From NCBI RefSeq assembly GCF_003665435.1, contig NZ_CP023407.1:1364001-1428000 (forward strand): DNA of 64,000 bases. The letters run 5' to 3'. Both the position numbers and the translations under genes were made by a program. Positions within the stretch are counted from its first letter, which is position 1; every line of letters starts with the position of its first letter. The notes beneath the pieces were generated by a model. It had not been told where the DNA came from, did not search any database, and saw only the letters and a list, made by a program, of their open reading frames with translations. Source of the DNA: Streptomyces fungicidicus. Its GTDB lineage: Bacteria; Actinomycetota; Actinomycetes; Streptomycetales; Streptomycetaceae. This document shows positions 42,134 through 55,500 of this stretch, piece by piece.

Positions 42134-45100
42134 TTTTCTCCCTCACTCGTCGGATTCATTTCCCGCAGGGCCTGCGCGATCACACCGGCGATCTCCGCAA
42201 GCGGCTCGGGCTGCATCATGTCCTGATGACCGCAGGCGATTTCATGGTTTTCGACGCGGCCGTCCAGGACCTCGTACCAGACATCGAATTCGGGCACCCG
42301 GGGGTCCCGGTCACGGGTGGCGGTGAAGAAGAGCATGTCGCCCCGGTATTTCCCGGGACTGTAGTTCACGCGCAGTTCGATGTTGTTGTAGAAGACTTCG
42401 ATGATGCCGCGTATGCGGCGCTCGTCGATTCCCTGGAGCACGCCGTCGGACCGGCCCAGGATGTCGATGACCTCCGTCTGCCGCAGCGGGCGGCCGTTCA
42501 GGCCCTCCACGTCGTAGTCGATGGAGTGCAACAGCGCCCGCAGAACGGCCTGTTCGGCGACCTCACGGGCGGGCGGCGCCTCACCGCCGTCCCCGAGGGC
42601 GAACGCGTCGAGCAGGGCGAGCAGGGACACCTCCTGCCCCTGGTGCTGGAGTTGCACCGCCGCCTCGTACGCCGCGACGCCGCCGAAGGACCAGCCCGTG
42701 AGGTGGTAGGGCCCGTACGGCTGGATGGTGCGGATCTGGTCGACGTAGTCTTCGACCATCTCCTCCAGGGTGGCGGGCAGCGGCTCGTCGGGGTCGGCCA
42801 TGCCGCGTGCCTGGATCGAGTACACCGGCTGGTCGGCGGGGAGATGGGGCAGCAGCCGTGTGTAGATCCAGCCCATGCCGCCGCCCGGGTGGAGGCAGAA
42901 CAGCGGCGGCCGGGTGCCGTGACTCCTGACCGGGAGCACCACCTCGAGCCCGCTGCGCGTGACCCGTCCGTCGAGCGCGGCCGCGAGGTCCTGGGCCGTC
43001 GGCGCCTCGAAGACGGTGCGTACGGCCAGTTCGACGCCGAGTTCGTCGCGGATCCGGCCGACCAGGCGTGCCGCGAGCAGCGAGTGCCCGCCCAGCTCGA
43101 AGAAGTTGTCGTCCGCGGCGACACCCGTGGTGCCCAGGGCCTCGGCGAACAGCCGGCACAGCACCGCCTCCTCGGGGGTGGCCGGCAGCCGTCCGCGCCC
43201 GGTGGCGTCGAGTTCCGCGGGCGGCAGCGCCTTGCGGTCGAGCTTCCCGTTCGGGTGCAGCGGCAGCGCGTCCAGGCTGACGAACGCCGCCGGGACCATG
43301 TAGTCCGGCAGGGTCCCGGCGAGGTGGTCGCGGAGAACCTGGTCCTGCCCGGTCGCCGTGGCCGTCGTGGGTACCACGTAGGCGACCAGCACCTTCCCGG
43401 CGGGCCCGGAGTGCTTCTCCTGGGTGGTGACCACGGCCTGGGACACCAGCGGGTGACGCTTGAGCGCCGCCTCGACCTCGCCGGGCTCGATGCGGAACCC
43501 GCGGATCTTCACCTGGTCGTCGGTCCTGCCGATGAACTCCAGGTTCCCGTCCGCCCGCAGACGGGCGCGGTCACCGGTGCGGTACATCCGGGCGCCGGAC
43601 GGCCCGAACGGGTCCGCGACGAACCGTTCCGCGGTCGTGCCCGGGCGGCCGAGATAGCCTCTGGCGAGCTGCGGCCCGGCGATGCAGAGCTCTCCCGGCA
43701 CGCCCGGGGGCACCGGCTGAAGCGCGTCGTCCAGCACGTACACGCGTACGCGTGGGATGGGGCGGCCGATCGGCGCGGCAGCGGGCCATGCTTCCGTGCC
43801 GGCCGGCAGCGTGAAGGCCGTCGCCCCGTGCGTCTCGGACGGGCCGTAGTGGTTGTGCAGCCGTACTCCGGGCCGTTCCGCGAAGAACTGCCGGATGCCG
43901 GCGGAAAGCACGAGCGCCTCACCGGCCTGGGACACGTCCGTCAGCGCGGGCAGCGCGACCTTGTGGCGCACGGCGGCCTCGCACATCGCGTCGATCACCA
44001 GCCAGGGCGCGAAGAACTCCTGCACCGACCGGCGTTCCAGCCAGCGGACCACCTGCGCGGGATCCCTGCGGGTTTCCTCGTCCGGCAGCACGAGGGTCTT
44101 CCCGTGCAGCAGCGCGGAGAAGATCTCCTGCATGGAGACGTCGAAGTGCAGTGGGGCGAACTGGGCGGTCCTGATGCCCTCACCGCCCGGGAAGTCGGCG
44201 TGATGCCACGCGACCAGGTTGGTCAGCGCCCCGCAGGTCATCACGACGCCCTTGGGCGTTCCCGTGGAGCCGGAGGTGTAGACCGCGTAGGCCGTGCTCT
44301 CCGGCACCAGGGGTGCGCCCCGTTCGGCGGGGGTGAGGTCGCTCTGCGGCTGGGCGGCGATCTGTGCCATGTCGTCCGGCCGGTCCTGCACCACCAGGGC
44401 GGGCGCCGTCCGCCCCTCGCCGGGTGCCGAGGGCAGCAGGTGCGCCATCGCCTCGGTGGTGATCAGCACGGACGGACGGGCGTCCTGGACGATGAGCGCG
44501 ATGCGCTCCTTCGGATGGGCGGGGTCGACGGGCAGACAAGCGGCGCCCGTCTTGAAGACCGCCATCAGGGCGACCAGCGCGTCGCAGGACCGCTCCATGA
44601 CCAACGCGATGAACGACTCCGGGGTGGCTCCGCGACGGATCAGCAGCCGGGCCAGCCGGTTGGCACGGTCGTTCAGCTCCCGGTACGTGAGCTGCCCCCC
44701 GTCCGACAGGACGGCGAGGGCGTCCGGGGTCACGGAGGCCTGCCTCTCGAACCGGACCGGCAGCGGCGTCTCGTCGAGGACGGACACACCGTCCGTGCCC
44801 GCCGTGGCGCCGCCCAGGGCGAGGTCCCGCTCCTCGGGGGACAACAGCCCGACGGAACCGATCCGGATGCCGGGATCCGAGGTCACCGCCCGGACGAGGC
44901 GCTCCAGCCATCGGGCCACCTGCTCGACCAGGTCGTGGTCGAAGAGGTCGGCGCTGTACTCGTAGCCCACGGCGATCTCACCGGGCGACCCGTCCTCGGC
45001 GAGGCTTTCGCGAACGCTCACGGCCAGGTCGAACCGTGCGACGTCGGACGTGATGGGCAGGGCCGCACCGGTACCGCCGCCCAGGAGCAGTTCGGCCCGG

Positions 45101-48100
45101 GGAACGTTCTCCAGCGTCAGCAGGACCTGGAAGAGGGGGTGACGGGCCAGGGACCGCTCGGGGTTGAGTTCCTCCACCAGCCGTTCGAACGGCAGGTCCT
45201 GGTGGGCGTAGGCCGCCAGGTCCGTCTCCCGCACCCGCTCCAGCAACTCCCGGAACGTCGGATCGCCCGAGGTGTCCGTCCGCAGCACCAGGGTGTTCAC
45301 GAAGAACCCGACCAGATCGTCCAGCGCCGGATCCGTCCGCCCCGCCACCGGAGCACCCAACGGAATGTCCGACCCCGCACCCAGCCGCGTCAGCAACGCC
45401 GCCAGCGCCGCCTGCACCACCATGAACACCGACACACCACTACTGCGAGCCAGCTCCACCACCCCGGCATGCAACTCCGCGTCCCACCGCGCCACCACCC
45501 GGCCACCCCGGTGGGAGGCCTTGGCGGGGCGAGGACGGGACAGAGGGAGGGAGAGTTCCGCGGGAAGGTCCTCAAGGGCCTTGCGCCAGTACTCGAGCTG
45601 CCGGGCGGCCGCCGGCGCGACACCGTCGGCCCCCTCGCCCAGGAAGGCGCGCTGCCAGAGGGCGTAGTCGGCGTACTGGACCGGCAGCTCCGTACCCCAT
45701 ACGGGTGCCGCACCGGCCACCCGCGCCGTGTACGCGTGCGACAGGTCCCGCGCCAGCGGACCCATCGACCAGCCGTCGGAGGCGATGTGATGCACCACCA
45801 GCAACAGCACGCACGACCCGTCACCGACCGTGAACAGATGCGCCCGCAGCGGGATCTCGGACGCCAGGTCGAATCCCTGGGACGCCGCGCCGGCCAGCGA
45901 CCGCTCCAGCTCCTCCTCCGCCACGTCACGCTCGACGAGCGGCACCTGCGCCAGGTCGGCCGGCAGCACCCGTTGCCAGGGCACACCGCTCGACTGCGGG
46001 AAGACGGTTCGCAGTGACTCGTGCCGGGCCACCACGTCGGCGAGCGCGGCGCGCATGGCGTCCGGGTCGAGTCGCTCGTTCAGGCGCACGGCGAACGGCA
46101 CGTTGTACAGACCCGTGGCCGGCTCCAGCCGGTCGATGAACCACAGCCGCTGCTGCGCGTACGACAGCGGCACCCGCTCCCCACGCTCCGCCACCGCACG
46201 CAACGGCTCGCGCACCGCGTTGTTCTCACCGGTCAGGAGTACGGACAGGTGCTGGGCGAGCCGTTCGACGGTCGGTGCCTCGAACACGGCGCGGACACCG
46301 AGGTCGGTACCGAACAGCGCACCGACCCGTGCGGCGAGTCGGGTCGCCGTCAGCGAATGACCGCCCAGGGTGAAGAAGTCGTCGTCGACACCGACCCGCT
46401 CCAGGCCCAGGACCTCCGCGAACAGACCGGCGAGGATCTCCTCCTGCGCGGTACGCGGCCCGCGCCCCGACACCTGGGACGCGTAGTCCGGCACCGGCAG
46501 GGCGGGACGGTCCAGCTTGCCGTTCACGTTCAACGGCAGCTCGTCCAGCACCACCACCGCCGCCGGAACCATGTAGTCGGGCAGCACCCGCGCCGCATGC
46601 TCCTGGAGCTCCTGCTCCAGCCCGTCACCGTGCCGGCCGGCCGGCACGACGTAGGCGACCAGGCGCCGGTCCCCTGGCCGGTCCTCCCGCACCACCACCG
46701 CGACCCGGGCCACGGCCTCGTGCCCCGCCAGCACCCCCTCCACCTCACCCGGCTCGATCCGGAAACCCCGAATCTTCACCTGCCCATCCACCCGGCCCAA
46801 GAACTCGATCTGCCCGTCCGTACTCCACCGGCCACGGTCCCCCGTCCGGTACATCCGCTCACCAGCGGCACCGAACGGATCCGCCACGAACCGGCCCGCC
46901 GTCAGACCCGGACGGTCCAGATACCCACGCGCCAGACCGGAACCCGCGACATAGATCTCCCCGGCCACACCCGGCGGCGCCAGCCGCAGCGCGGCGTCGA
47001 GGACGTAGACGCGGGTGTCGTCCATGGGCCGGCCGATGGGGATCGACCGGTCGAGCCGCTCCGGAGCCGTCCGCACCGGGTGGTACATGGCGAAGGTTGT
47101 CGTCTCCGTCGGCCCGTAGACGTGCACCACCAGCGTCCCGGGCGAGGTGTCCAGCACCCGGCGGAACGCCGCCGGGGACACCTGCTCGCCGCCCGTCCAC
47201 ACCTCACGTACGTCGCGGAACGTCTCGGGACGCAGATCGGCGAGCAGGTTGAAGAGCGCGGTCGTGAGGAAGACGCTCGTGATGCGGTGGTCCACGATCA
47301 GTCGGCTCAGCACCTCGATGTCCGGATCCCCGGCCGGGGCGACGACGACCTGGTTGCCGGACAGCAGAGGGATCCACAGCTCGTATGTCGAACCGTCGAA
47401 GGAGTGGGCGGAGTGCAGCAGGACGCGCTGCTGGCTGCCCTCGTTCCTCCAGCAGCGGTCCGCGGCCAACGCGCAGACGGCCCTGTGGGTCGTGATCACT
47501 CCCTTGGGCGTGCCGGACGACCCGGAGGTGTACATCACGTACGCCGGCCGGTCGGGGGCGAGGGTGATGTCCGGGGCGCTCGCCGCGGTGGCGGCGGGTG
47601 CACCGTCCTCGCCGAGGACCAGCACGCCGACGCCCGCATCCGTGCACACCTTGACGAATTCCGCGTGCCGGGTGGCCGCGTCGGCGATGAGGACCAAGGC
47701 CCCCGCCTGCTCCGTCATCATCCGCAGGCGGGCCACGGGATGGCGGCCGTCGAGCGGGAGGTAGTACGCGCCGGCCTTGAGCACGGCCAGGATGGCGACC
47801 ACCAGGTGCGCAGACCTGTCCATGAAGAGTGCCACCGGTGTGTCCGGCCGCACGCCCAGGCCGATCAGGCGGTGCGCGAGTGCGTTGGCGCGTACGTCCA
47901 ACTCCCGGTAGGTGAGTTCCTGCGTCCCCTCGACCACCGCGACGGCGTCAGGTGTCTTCGCGGCCTGCTCGGCGAAGGCGGCGACCAGCGTCTCGTCGCC
48001 GGCGGCCGCTCCGGTGCCGTTCCACTCCTCCAGCATCCGGCGGCGTTCGGTTCCGGTGACCAGGTCGATGCGGCCGAGGGCGCGCTCCGGATCGGCGACC

Positions 48101-51100
48101 ACCGCGCGCAGGAGCAGGCCGAGGCGCTGGACGTACTGCTCGGCGGTCTCGTCGTCGAAGAGGTCGGCGCTGTACTCGAGCAGCCCGGTCAGGCCTGCGC
48201 TGTGGCCGTCCGCCGTGTGCTGTTCGCGGAGATTGAACGCCAGGTCGAACTTGGCCTTCGCCAGCCGCACCGCGATCGGTTCCGCGTCGGCTCCGGCGAG
48301 GCGGAGGCTGTCCGGGGTGTCGTTCTGGAGGGTGAGGGCGATCTGGAAGAGGGGGTGGCGGGCCAGGGAGCGCTCGGGGTTGAGTTCCTCCACCAGCCGT
48401 TCGAACGGCAGGTCCTGGTGGGCGTAGGCGGCCAGGTCCGTCTCCCGCACCCGCTCCAGCAGCTCACGGAACGTGGGATTGCCGGACGTGTCGGTCCGCA
48501 GCACCAGGGTGTTCACGAAGAACCCGACCAGATCGTCCAGCGCCGGATCCGTCCGCCCCGCCACCGGAGCACCCAGCGGGACGTCCGTGCCCGCACCCAG
48601 CCGCGTCAGCAACGCCGCCAGCGCCGCCTGCACCACCATGAACACCGACACACCACTGCCACGGGCCAGCTCCACCACCCCGGCATGCAACTCCGCATCC
48701 CAGGTGAAGGCTATGCGTCCACCCTCGTGGGACGCGGTGGCCGGGCGGGGCCGGCTGGTCGGCAGGTCCAGCTCGGCGGGCAGGCCCTGGAGAGCCTCGC
48801 GCCAGTAGGCGAGCTGCTCGGCGCCGACGGCGTCGTCATCGAGGAGGGCGCGCTGCCAGAGCGTGTAGTCGGCGTACTGGACCGGCAGCTCCGTACCCCA
48901 TACCGGTGCCGCACCGGCCACCCGCGCCGTGTACGCGTGCGACAGGTCCCGCGCCAGCGGACCCATCGACCAACCGTCGGCCGCGATGTGATGCACCACC
49001 AGCAACAGCACACTCGAGCCGTCGTCGAGGGTGTACAGATGCGCCCGTAGCGGCAGTCCGTCCGCCAGGTCGAAACCCTGGGACGCCGCCTCGACGAGGG
49101 ACTCCTCCAGGTCATCCGCCGCGACGTCACGCTCGATGAGCGGCACCTGTGCCTGGTCGGCGGGCAGCACCCGCTGCCAGGCGGCGCCGCCCTCCTCGGG
49201 GAAGACGGTCCGCAGTGACTCGTGCCGGGCCACCACGTCGGCGAGCGCGGCGCGCATGGCGTCCGGGTCGAGTCGCTCGTTCAGGCGCACGGCGAACGGC
49301 ACGTTGTACAGGCCCATGGCCGGAGTCAAGCGGTCGATGAACCACAGCCGCTGCTGCGCGTACGACAGCGGCACCCGCTCCCCACGCTCCGCCACCGCTC
49401 CCAGGGCTCTCCGGGAGGCCTGACCGCCTCCGGCCAGTCGAGCGGTGACGGACCGGGCGAGCCGTTCGACGGTCGGTGCCTCGAACACGGCGCGGACACC
49501 CAGGTCGGTACCGAACAGCGCACCGACCCGCGCGGCGAGTCGGGTCGCCGTCAGCGAGTGACCGCCCAGGGTGAAGAAGTCGTCGTCGACACCGACCCGC
49601 TCCAGGCCGAGGACCTCGGCGAACAGACCGGCGAGGATCTCCTCCTGCGCGGTACGCGGCCCGCGCCCCGACACCTGGGACGCGTAGTCCGGCACCGGCA
49701 GGGCGGGACGGTCCAGCTTGCCGTTCACGTTCAACGGCAGCGCGTCCAGCACCACCACCGCGGCCGGAACCATGTAATCGGGCAGCACCCGCGCCGCATG
49801 CTCCTGGAGCTCCTGCTCCAGCCCGTCACCGTGCCGGCCGCCCGGCACGACATAGGCGACCAGGCGCCGGTCCCCGGGCCGGTCCTCCCGCACCACCACC
49901 GCGACCCGGGCCACAGCCTCGTGCCCGGCCAGCACCCCCTCCACCTCACCCGGCTCGATCCGGAACCCCCGGATCTTCACCTGCCCATCCACCCGGCCCA
50001 GGAAGTCCAGCTCACCGTCCGCACGCCACCGGCCACGGTCACCCGTCCGATACATGCGCTCACCAGCCGCACCGAACGGATCCGCCACGAACCGCCCGGC
50101 CGTCAACCCCGCCCGGCCCAGATACCCACGCGCCAGACCAGGACCCGCGACATAGATCTCCCCCGCGACACCCGGCGGCACCGGCCGCAGCGCGGCATCG
50201 AGGACATACACGCGCGCGTTGACCATCGGACGGCCCACCGACGGATGCACCTCACCCGTCATCGGCCCGCCCACCGTGCACGCGGCCGTCACCTCCGTCG
50301 CCCCGTACACATGCAGCAGACGCCGGCCCCGCGCCCACCGCCCGATCACCTCCGGCGGACAACTGTCACCCGCCACCGTCATCACCAGCCCCGACGGAAA
50401 CTCCTCCACCGGCAACGACGGCAACAACGCCGGCGGCAACGTCACATGCGACACCCCGCTGTCCCTCACCAGCCGCGCCAGCTCACCACCCGCCGCGAAC
50501 CCCTCACCACCAGCAGGAACCAGCACCAGACGCCCACCGGTCAGCAACGCCATACAGACGTCCCACACCGACGCGTCGAACCCCGGCGAAGCGAACTGCA
50601 ACACCCCACACCCCGGCCCCGCCCCGAACACCCCACCGAACGTGGCCACCAGACTCGCCACACCGGAATGCGAAACCACCACACCCTTCGGCCGCCCCGT
50701 CGACCCCGACGTGTAAATCACATACGCCGGAGACCCCAACGACAGAACAGAAAGCCGCTCACCATCAGAGACATCCCGCTCCGACATCCGCGAAAGCGCC
50801 GACACCGTCTCGGGCACGTCAAGCGTCAGTGCGTCGACACCTTCGGGCACGACATCCGCGTACTCCGTGGTCGTGACCGCGCACACCGGCCGCGCGTCAC
50901 CGAACATGAACGCCACCCGCTCACGCGGATACTCCGGATCCACCGGCACATACGCACCACCGGCCTTCAACACCGCCAGCATCCCGACCACGAACTCCAC
51001 CGACCGCGGCAACACCAGAGCCACCACCGACTCCGGCCCCACCCCACGACCCACCAACAACCGCGCCAGCCGATTCGCCCGCGCATTCAACTCCGCATAC

Positions 51101-52545
51101 GACAACTCCACATCGCCACACACCACGGCAATGGACTCCGGCGCCCGAGCCACCCGCTCCTCGAACAACTCCGGAAACGTCAGCCCCTCCACCACCGCAG
51201 CCGAGTCATTCCACCGCTCCAACACCAACGACCGCTCAGCCGCAGTGACGACGTCCAGCCGGCCCACCACAGCCTCCGGATCGGCCGCGAACGTCTCCAG
51301 CAGCCCCCGCAACCGGGCGACGAGCCCCTCGACCTCACCCCGCGAGAACACATCCGGCCGGTAATCCACCCGCAACCGCAGCGCACCACCCGACCCCACC
51401 ACCAGACCCAACGGGTAATGCGTCCCGTCCCGGCCCGCCATTCGGGTCAGCCGCACTCCCGAGGCCGCCGCGACATCGTCGAGACCACCGTGGGGCTGGT
51501 TCTCGAAGACGGTGGCGGTGTCGAAGAGGGTGCCCAGCCCGGCCAGGGCCTGGATGTCGGCCAGCCCCAGGTGCTGGTGCGCCAGCAACGCCGACTGCTC
51601 CTCCTGCACCCGCCGCACCAACCCCACCAACGACTCCCCCGGCACCACCCGCACACGCACCGGAAGCGTGTTGATGAACAACCCCACCATCGACTCCACA
51701 CCCGGAATCTCCGCAGGCCGGCCCGACACCGTCGCACCGAACACCACATCCCACCGACCCGTCAGACGACCCAGCAAGACCCCCCACACCGCCTGCACCA
51801 CCGAGTTCAGCGTCACCCCAGCCCGACGCGCCCCCGCCTCCACCGCAGACGACACCCCACCCGGCAGATCCACCACCACCGACTCCGGCACCACCACCGA
51901 ACCCGGCACCCGACCCGCCGCCAACAACGTCGGCTCCTCCAACCCCGCCAACGCACCCCGCCACGCAACCTCCGCCGCCCCACGGTCCCGCCCCCGCAAC
52001 CACCCCAGGAACTCCCGATACGACACCACCGGCCCCAACACCCGCCCCGCATACAACGCGAACAGCTCGCGGACGAGCAACGGGCCGGACCAGCCGTCGA
52101 TCAGGATGTGGTGAACGGTCCACACCAGACGGTGCCGCTCGGGACCCATGCGCACCAGCAGGAACCGCATCAGCGGCGGCTCACCCAGGTCGAAACGCCG
52201 CAGCCGGTCCTCGTCGGCCAGTCGTCCTGCTTCCGCCTCGTGCGTGTGCGCCGGAGCGCCTTCGAGGTCGTGCTCGCGCCAGGGAATCTCGACCGTGGAG
52301 GGGATGACCTGGAGGGACTCCTCGAACTCCCCGGCGACGAATCCCGCCCTGAGGTTGGGGTGACGCTGGATCAGCTCCCGGGCGGCGGCGTGCAGACGGT
52401 CGGCGTCCAGTCGGCCCTCAAGGTCGAGGACGAGCTGCACGGTGTAGACGTCCACGCCGCCGTCCGCCTCGTAGCGGGCATGAAAGAGGAGGCCTTCCTG
52501 GAGAGGCGTGACGGGAAGGATGTCCTCGATCTCGGAGTGCGTCAT
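42130..52545 (-). CDS. hrmP: Three-module NRPS with terminal thioesterase (HrmP-like)
   Basis: 3471 residues: C (1-440), A (452-955), T (965-1035); C (1053-1495), A (1518-2012), T (2025-2095); C (2120-2565), A (2592-3108), T (3118-3195), TE (3205-3471; Ser3286 in GWSFGG, Asp3313, His3440). Specificity codes by eye: DAWTTAVAAK (same as the second visible module upstream, proposed betaMePhe), DGYFWGVTFK (Ile/Val-like) and DVQFSAHGAK (Pro frame DVQxxAH with smaller pocket residues, proposed 4-propenylproline). The first C domain is of the type that follows E domains, and the other two are LCL type. All C domains keep HHxxxDG and all T domains keep LGGHS. The ATG at 52545 overlaps the upstream NRPS stop by four bases. 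Confidence 0.95.
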   Translation of the reverse strand: MTHSEIEDILPVTPLQEGLLFHARYEADGGVDVYTVQLVLDLEGRLDADRLHAAARELIQRHPNLRAGFVAGEFEESLQVIPSTVEIPWREHDLEGAPAHTHEAEAGRLADEDRLRRFDLGEPPLMRFLLVRMGPERHRLVWTVHHILIDGWSGPLLVRELFALYAGRVLGPVVSYREFLGWLRGRDRGAAEVAWRGALAGLEEPTLLAAGRVPGSVVVPESVVVDLPGGVSSAVEAGARRAGVTLNSVVQAVWGVLLGRLTGRWDVVFGATVSGRPAEIPGVESMVGLFINTLPVRVRVVPGESLVGLVRRVQEEQSALLAHQHLGLADIQALAGLGTLFDTATVFENQPHGGLDDVAAASGVRLTRMAGRDGTHYPLGLVVGSGGALRLRVDYRPDVFSRGEVEGLVARLRGLLETFAADPEAVVGRLDVVTAAERSLVLERWNDSAAVVEGLTFPELFEERVARAPESIAVVCGDVELSYAELNARANRLARLLVGRGVGPESVVALVLPRSVEFVVGMLAVLKAGGAYVPVDPEYPRERVAFMFGDARPVCAVTTTEYADVVPEGVDALTLDVPETVSALSRMSERDVSDGERLSVLSLGSPAYVIYTSGSTGRPKGVVVSHSGVASLVATFGGVFGAGPGCGVLQFASPGFDASVWDVCMALLTGGRLVLVPAGGEGFAAGGELARLVRDSGVSHVTLPPALLPSLPVEEFPSGLVMTVAGDSCPPEVIGRWARGRRLLHVYGATEVTAACTVGGPMTGEVHPSVGRPMVNARVYVLDAALRPVPPGVAGEIYVAGPGLARGYLGRAGLTAGRFVADPFGAAGERMYRTGDRGRWRADGELDFLGRVDGQVKIRGFRIEPGEVEGVLAGHEAVARVAVVVREDRPGDRRLVAYVVPGGRHGDGLEQELQEHAARVLPDYMVPAAVVVLDALPLNVNGKLDRPALPVPDYASQVSGRGPRTAQEEILAGLFAEVLGLERVGVDDDFFTLGGHSLTATRLAARVGALFGTDLGVRAVFEAPTVERLARSVTARLAGGGQASRRALGAVAERGERVPLSYAQQRLWFIDRLTPAMGLYNVPFAVRLNERLDPDAMRAALADVVARHESLRTVFPEEGGAAWQRVLPADQAQVPLIERDVAADDLEESLVEAASQGFDLADGLPLRAHLYTLDDGSSVLLLVVHHIAADGWSMGPLARDLSHAYTARVAGAAPVWGTELPVQYADYTLWQRALLDDDAVGAEQLAYWREALQGLPAELDLPTSRPRPATASHEGGRIAFTWDAELHAGVVELARGSGVSVFMVVQAALAALLTRLGAGTDVPLGAPVAGRTDPALDDLVGFFVNTLVLRTDTSGNPTFRELLERVRETDLAAYAHQDLPFERLVEELNPERSLARHPLFQIALTLQNDTPDSLRLAGADAEPIAVRLAKAKFDLAFNLREQHTADGHSAGLTGLLEYSADLFDDETAEQYVQRLGLLLRAVVADPERALGRIDLVTGTERRRMLEEWNGTGAAAGDETLVAAFAEQAAKTPDAVAVVEGTQELTYRELDVRANALAHRLIGLGVRPDTPVALFMDRSAHLVVAILAVLKAGAYYLPLDGRHPVARLRMMTEQAGALVLIADAATRHAEFVKVCTDAGVGVLVLGEDGAPAATAASAPDITLAPDRPAYVMYTSGSSGTPKGVITTHRAVCALAADRCWRNEGSQQRVLLHSAHSFDGSTYELWIPLLSGNQVVVAPAGDPDIEVLSRLIVDHRITSVFLTTALFNLLADLRPETFRDVREVWTGGEQVSPAAFRRVLDTSPGTLVVHVYGPTETTTFAMYHPVRTAPERLDRSIPIGRPMDDTRVYVLDAALRLAPPGVAGEIYVAGSGLARGYLDRPGLTAGRFVADPFGAAGERMYRTGDRGRWSTDGQIEFLGRVDGQVKIRGFRIEPGEVEGVLAGHEAVARVAVVVREDRPGDRRLVAYVVPAGRHGDGLEQELQEHAARVLPDYMVPAAVVVLDELPLNVNGKLDRPALPVPDYASQVSGRGPRTAQEEILAGLFAEVLGLERVGVDDDFFTLGGHSLTATRLAARVGALFGTDLGVRAVFEAPTVERLAQHLSVLLTGENNAVREPLRAVAERGERVPLSYAQQRLWFIDRLEPATGLYNVPFAVRLNERLDPDAMRAALADVVARHESLRTVFPQSSGVPWQRVLPADLAQVPLVERDVAEEELERSLAGAASQGFDLASEIPLRAHLFTVGDGSCVLLLVVHHIASDGWSMGPLARDLSHAYTARVAGAAPVWGTELPVQYADYALWQRAFLGEGADGVAPAAARQLEYWRKALEDLPAELSLPLSRPRPAKASHRGGRVVARWDAELHAGVVELARSSGVSVFMVVQAALAALLTRLGAGSDIPLGAPVAGRTDPALDDLVGFFVNTLVLRTDTSGDPTFRELLERVRETDLAAYAHQDLPFERLVEELNPERSLARHPLFQVLLTLENVPRAELLLGGGTGAALPITSDVARFDLAVSVRESLAEDGSPGEIAVGYEYSADLFDHDLVEQVARWLERLVRAVTSDPGIRIGSVGLLSPEERDLALGGATAGTDGVSVLDETPLPVRFERQASVTPDALAVLSDGGQLTYRELNDRANRLARLLIRRGATPESFIALVMERSCDALVALMAVFKTGAACLPVDPAHPKERIALIVQDARPSVLITTEAMAHLLPSAPGEGRTAPALVVQDRPDDMAQIAAQPQSDLTPAERGAPLVPESTAYAVYTSGSTGTPKGVVMTCGALTNLVAWHHADFPGGEGIRTAQFAPLHFDVSMQEIFSALLHGKTLVLPDEETRRDPAQVVRWLERRSVQEFFAPWLVIDAMCEAAVRHKVALPALTDVSQAGEALVLSAGIRQFFAERPGVRLHNHYGPSETHGATAFTLPAGTEAWPAAAPIGRPIPRVRVYVLDDALQPVPPGVPGELCIAGPQLARGYLGRPGTTAERFVADPFGPSGARMYRTGDRARLRADGNLEFIGRTDDQVKIRGFRIEPGEVEAALKRHPLVSQAVVTTQEKHSGPAGKVLVAYVVPTTATATGQDQVLRDHLAGTLPDYMVPAAFVSLDALPLHPNGKLDRKALPPAELDATGRGRLPATPEEAVLCRLFAEALGTTGVAADDNFFELGGHSLLAARLVGRIRDELGVELAVRTVFEAPTAQDLAAALDGRVTRSGLEVVLPVRSHGTRPPLFCLHPGGGMGWIYTRLLPHLPADQPVYSIQARGMADPDEPLPATLEEMVEDYVDQIRTIQPYGPYHLTGWSFGGVAAYEAAVQLQHQGQEVSLLALLDAFALGDGGEAPPAREVAEQAVLRALLHSIDYDVEGLNGRPLRQTEVIDILGRSDGVLQGIDERRIRGIIEVFYNNIELRVNYSPGKYRGDMLFFTATRDRDPRVPEFDVWYEVLDGRVENHEIACGHQDMMQPEPLAEIAGVIAQALREMNPTSEGEK
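49458..52215. repeat. 2.8-kb near-identical direct repeat, copy in hrmP module 1 (C-A-T)
   Basis: It matches 57293-60050 at a constant offset of 7835 bases, with long stretches identical. Islands of difference lie near 50740-50850 (inside A), near 51430-51520 (end of C) and near 52060-52120. Confidence 0.88.
50669..51251. repeat. 0.58-kb repeat of the A-domain N-terminal part, copy in hrmP module 1
   Basis: It matches 55303-55885 at an offset of 4634 bases with few differences, then stops abruptly at the VVVSH codons where the specificity-determining subdomain begins. Confidence 0.85.
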
Positions 52546-55500
52546 TTCTTCTTCCTCCACACAGCTTCCAGACGGTCCAGCGCGGACTGGCTCAGCGAGA
52601 GCAGGGGCACGTCCGAGGGGGTACGGCCGCCCGCGTCGGGCCGCCGGGCGTGCGTGACGAGAGCGCCCAGGGCGCGGAACCACCCGTGTGCCAGCTCCTC
52701 GACCCGCTCCTCGGCCAGCAGGGCGGCGGGCCAGGACCACGTGACCACGAGGCGGGGACCGTCGGGACCCACGTGTGTCACGGCATTGATGTCCAGGACG
52801 TGGTGGAGGGCCGCTTCGGTGTCATGGGCGGCCGGGCGACCGCCCTTCTCCGCGCTGGGCCTCCAGACCTGCGGGAGGCCGGCGCCGGCGGTGTTGATGC
52901 GGCCCAGGTAGTTGAAGCCGATACGCGGTGTGGGCAACGCGGCGAGCCGCTCCGCGGTGGCGCTGTTCAGATGGCGCAGCAGTCCGTAGCCGATGCCGCG
53001 GTCGGGTATCGCCCGGAGTTGCTCCTTGAGTCGCTTGAGAGCGTGCCCGGCGGCGGCGCCACCCGACAGCGCCTCGTCCAGGTCGACGGTCCCCGCGTCG
53101 AGCCGCACGGGGAAGAGGCTGGTGAACCAGCCCACCGTGCGCGACAGGTCCACGCCGTCGACGAGTTCCTCGCGGCCGTGGTCCTCGAGGTCCAGCAGCA
53201 CGGCGGTGCCCGTCCCGGGGCCGTGGCGGCGACGGTGGTCGGCGAGGGCGAGCACCAGACCCGTCAGCAGTACGTCGTTGACGCCGGCCCGGAACATCGC
53301 CGGGACGCTGGTCAGCAGCGGCTCGGTCTGCTCCTCGGAGAGGGTGAGTGTCAGGTGCCGCAGGGTGCCCGCGACGTCCCTGCCGGGCTCCGGGGCGAGG
53401 TCGGCGAAGAGACCCTGGTCGGGCTGCGTCATCCCGGTCCAGAGGTCGAGTTCGGCGGCCGTACGGTCCGGGTCGGCCGCGAGGTCCGTCAGCAGCCCGG
53501 CCCACGTGCGGAAGGACGTGGTCACGGGGGCCAGTCCGGCCTGCCGGCCGTCACGCGCCGCTTCCCAGGCGGACCGCAGGTCGGGCAGCAGGATCCGCCA
53601 GGACACCCCGTCGACGACCAGATGGTGCGCGACCAGCAGCAGCCGGCCGGGACCACGGCCCACGCCCGTGTCGAACCACACCGCCTGCAGCATCACCCCC
53701 GCCTCCGGATCGAGGCGCAACCGCGCCGCCTCCGCCTCCGTCGCCATCACCTTCCGCAGACCGTCGCCGTCCAGGGCGGCCGCGTCGACGCGCCGGAAGC
53801 ACCGCCCCGGGTCGACGGCCCCGGGACCCGGGACGGTGAGACGCCACTCACCGTCCGGGTATTCCGGACGTACGAGGCGTGCACGCAGGACGTCGTGGTG
53901 GTCGAGGAGGGTGCCCAGGGCCGTACGGATCGGCGACTCGCCCAGGTCTTCGGGCACGTGCAGCAGCGTCGACTGGTTGTAGCCGTCGAACGCGCCGCCC
54001 CCGTCGATCAGCCAGTGCATGATCGGCGTGAGCGGTACGTCTCCGACGGGCTCGTCCTGGGAGCGCACCGAGGCGGTCGTGACAGGGGCGGCGACGGCCG
54101 ACAGCCGTTCCACCGTCTTGTGCAGGAACACGTCCCGCGGCGTGACGGCCAGCCCGGCCTCGCGGGCACGGCTGACGAGCTGGATCGACATGATGCTGTC
54201 CCCGCCGAGGGTGAAGAAGTCGTCGTCGACGCCGACGCGTTCCAGGCCCAGGACCTCGGCGAACAGGCCGGCGAGGATCTCCTCCTGCGGTGTGCGGGGC
54301 CCGCGCCCGGAGATCAGGGCGGCGTAGTCCGGCACCGGCAGGGCGGGACGGTCCAGCTTGCCGTTCGGGTTCAACGGCAACGCATCCAGCATCACGAACG
54401 CCGCCGGCACCAGATAGTCCGGCAGCACCCCCCGCGCGTACTCCCGCAGCACCTCCGCCAGACCGGCTGCGCCCCCGGTCTCGGGCACCACATAGGCGAC
54501 CAGGCGCCGGTCCCCCGGCCGGTCCTCCCGCACCACCACCGCGACCCGGGCCACGGCCTCATGCCCGGCCAGCACCCCTTCCACCTCACCGGGCTCGATC
54601 CGGAACCCCCGGATCTTCACCTGCTCATCCACCCGGCCCAGGAACTCGATCTGCCCGTCCCCACGCCACCGGCCACGATCCCCCGTGCGATACATCCGCT
54701 CACCCGCCGCACCGAACGGATCCGCCACAAACCGGCCCGCCGTCAAACCCGGACGCCCCAGATACCCCCGCGCCACACCCACACCGGCCACATACAACTC
54801 ACCCGCAACACCCGGCGGCACCAGCCGCAACGCAGCATCAAGGATGTACACCCGCGTGTTGAAGAACGGACGCCCGATCGGCGGCAACCCCTCCTCCGGA
54901 TCCGCCGGCCCACTGGTCACACAGGCCACCGTCACCTCGGTCGGCCCATACCCGTTCAGCAACCGCCGGCCCGGAGCCCACCGCCGCAGCACATCCACCG
55001 TGCACGCCTCACCACCGGCAACCACCGTGGCGAAATCCGGGAAATCCACCACCTCCACCGTCCCCAGCACCGACGGCGGAATCACCGCATGAGAAACCCG
55101 ACCCTCACGCAAAACCCCCGCCAACACCTCACCCACCAACGGCCCCCGATCAGGAACAACCAACGTCCCCAACGCCCCGAAAGCCGCACACATCTCAATC
55201 ACCACCGGGTCATAACTCGGCGACGAGAACTGCAACACCCGCGAATCCGGACCCGTCCCCCACCGGTCCACCGCCGACGCCACCAAATTCCCCAGACCCG
55301 CGTGCGAAACCACCACACCCTTCGGCCGCCCCGTCGACCCCGACGTGTAAATCACATACGCCGGAGACCCCAACGACAGAACAGAAAGCCGCTCACCATC
55401 AGAGACATCCCGCTCCGACATCCGCGAAAGCGCCGACACCGTCTCGGGCACGTCAAGCGTCAGTGCGTCGACACCTTCGGGCACGACATCCGCGTACTCC

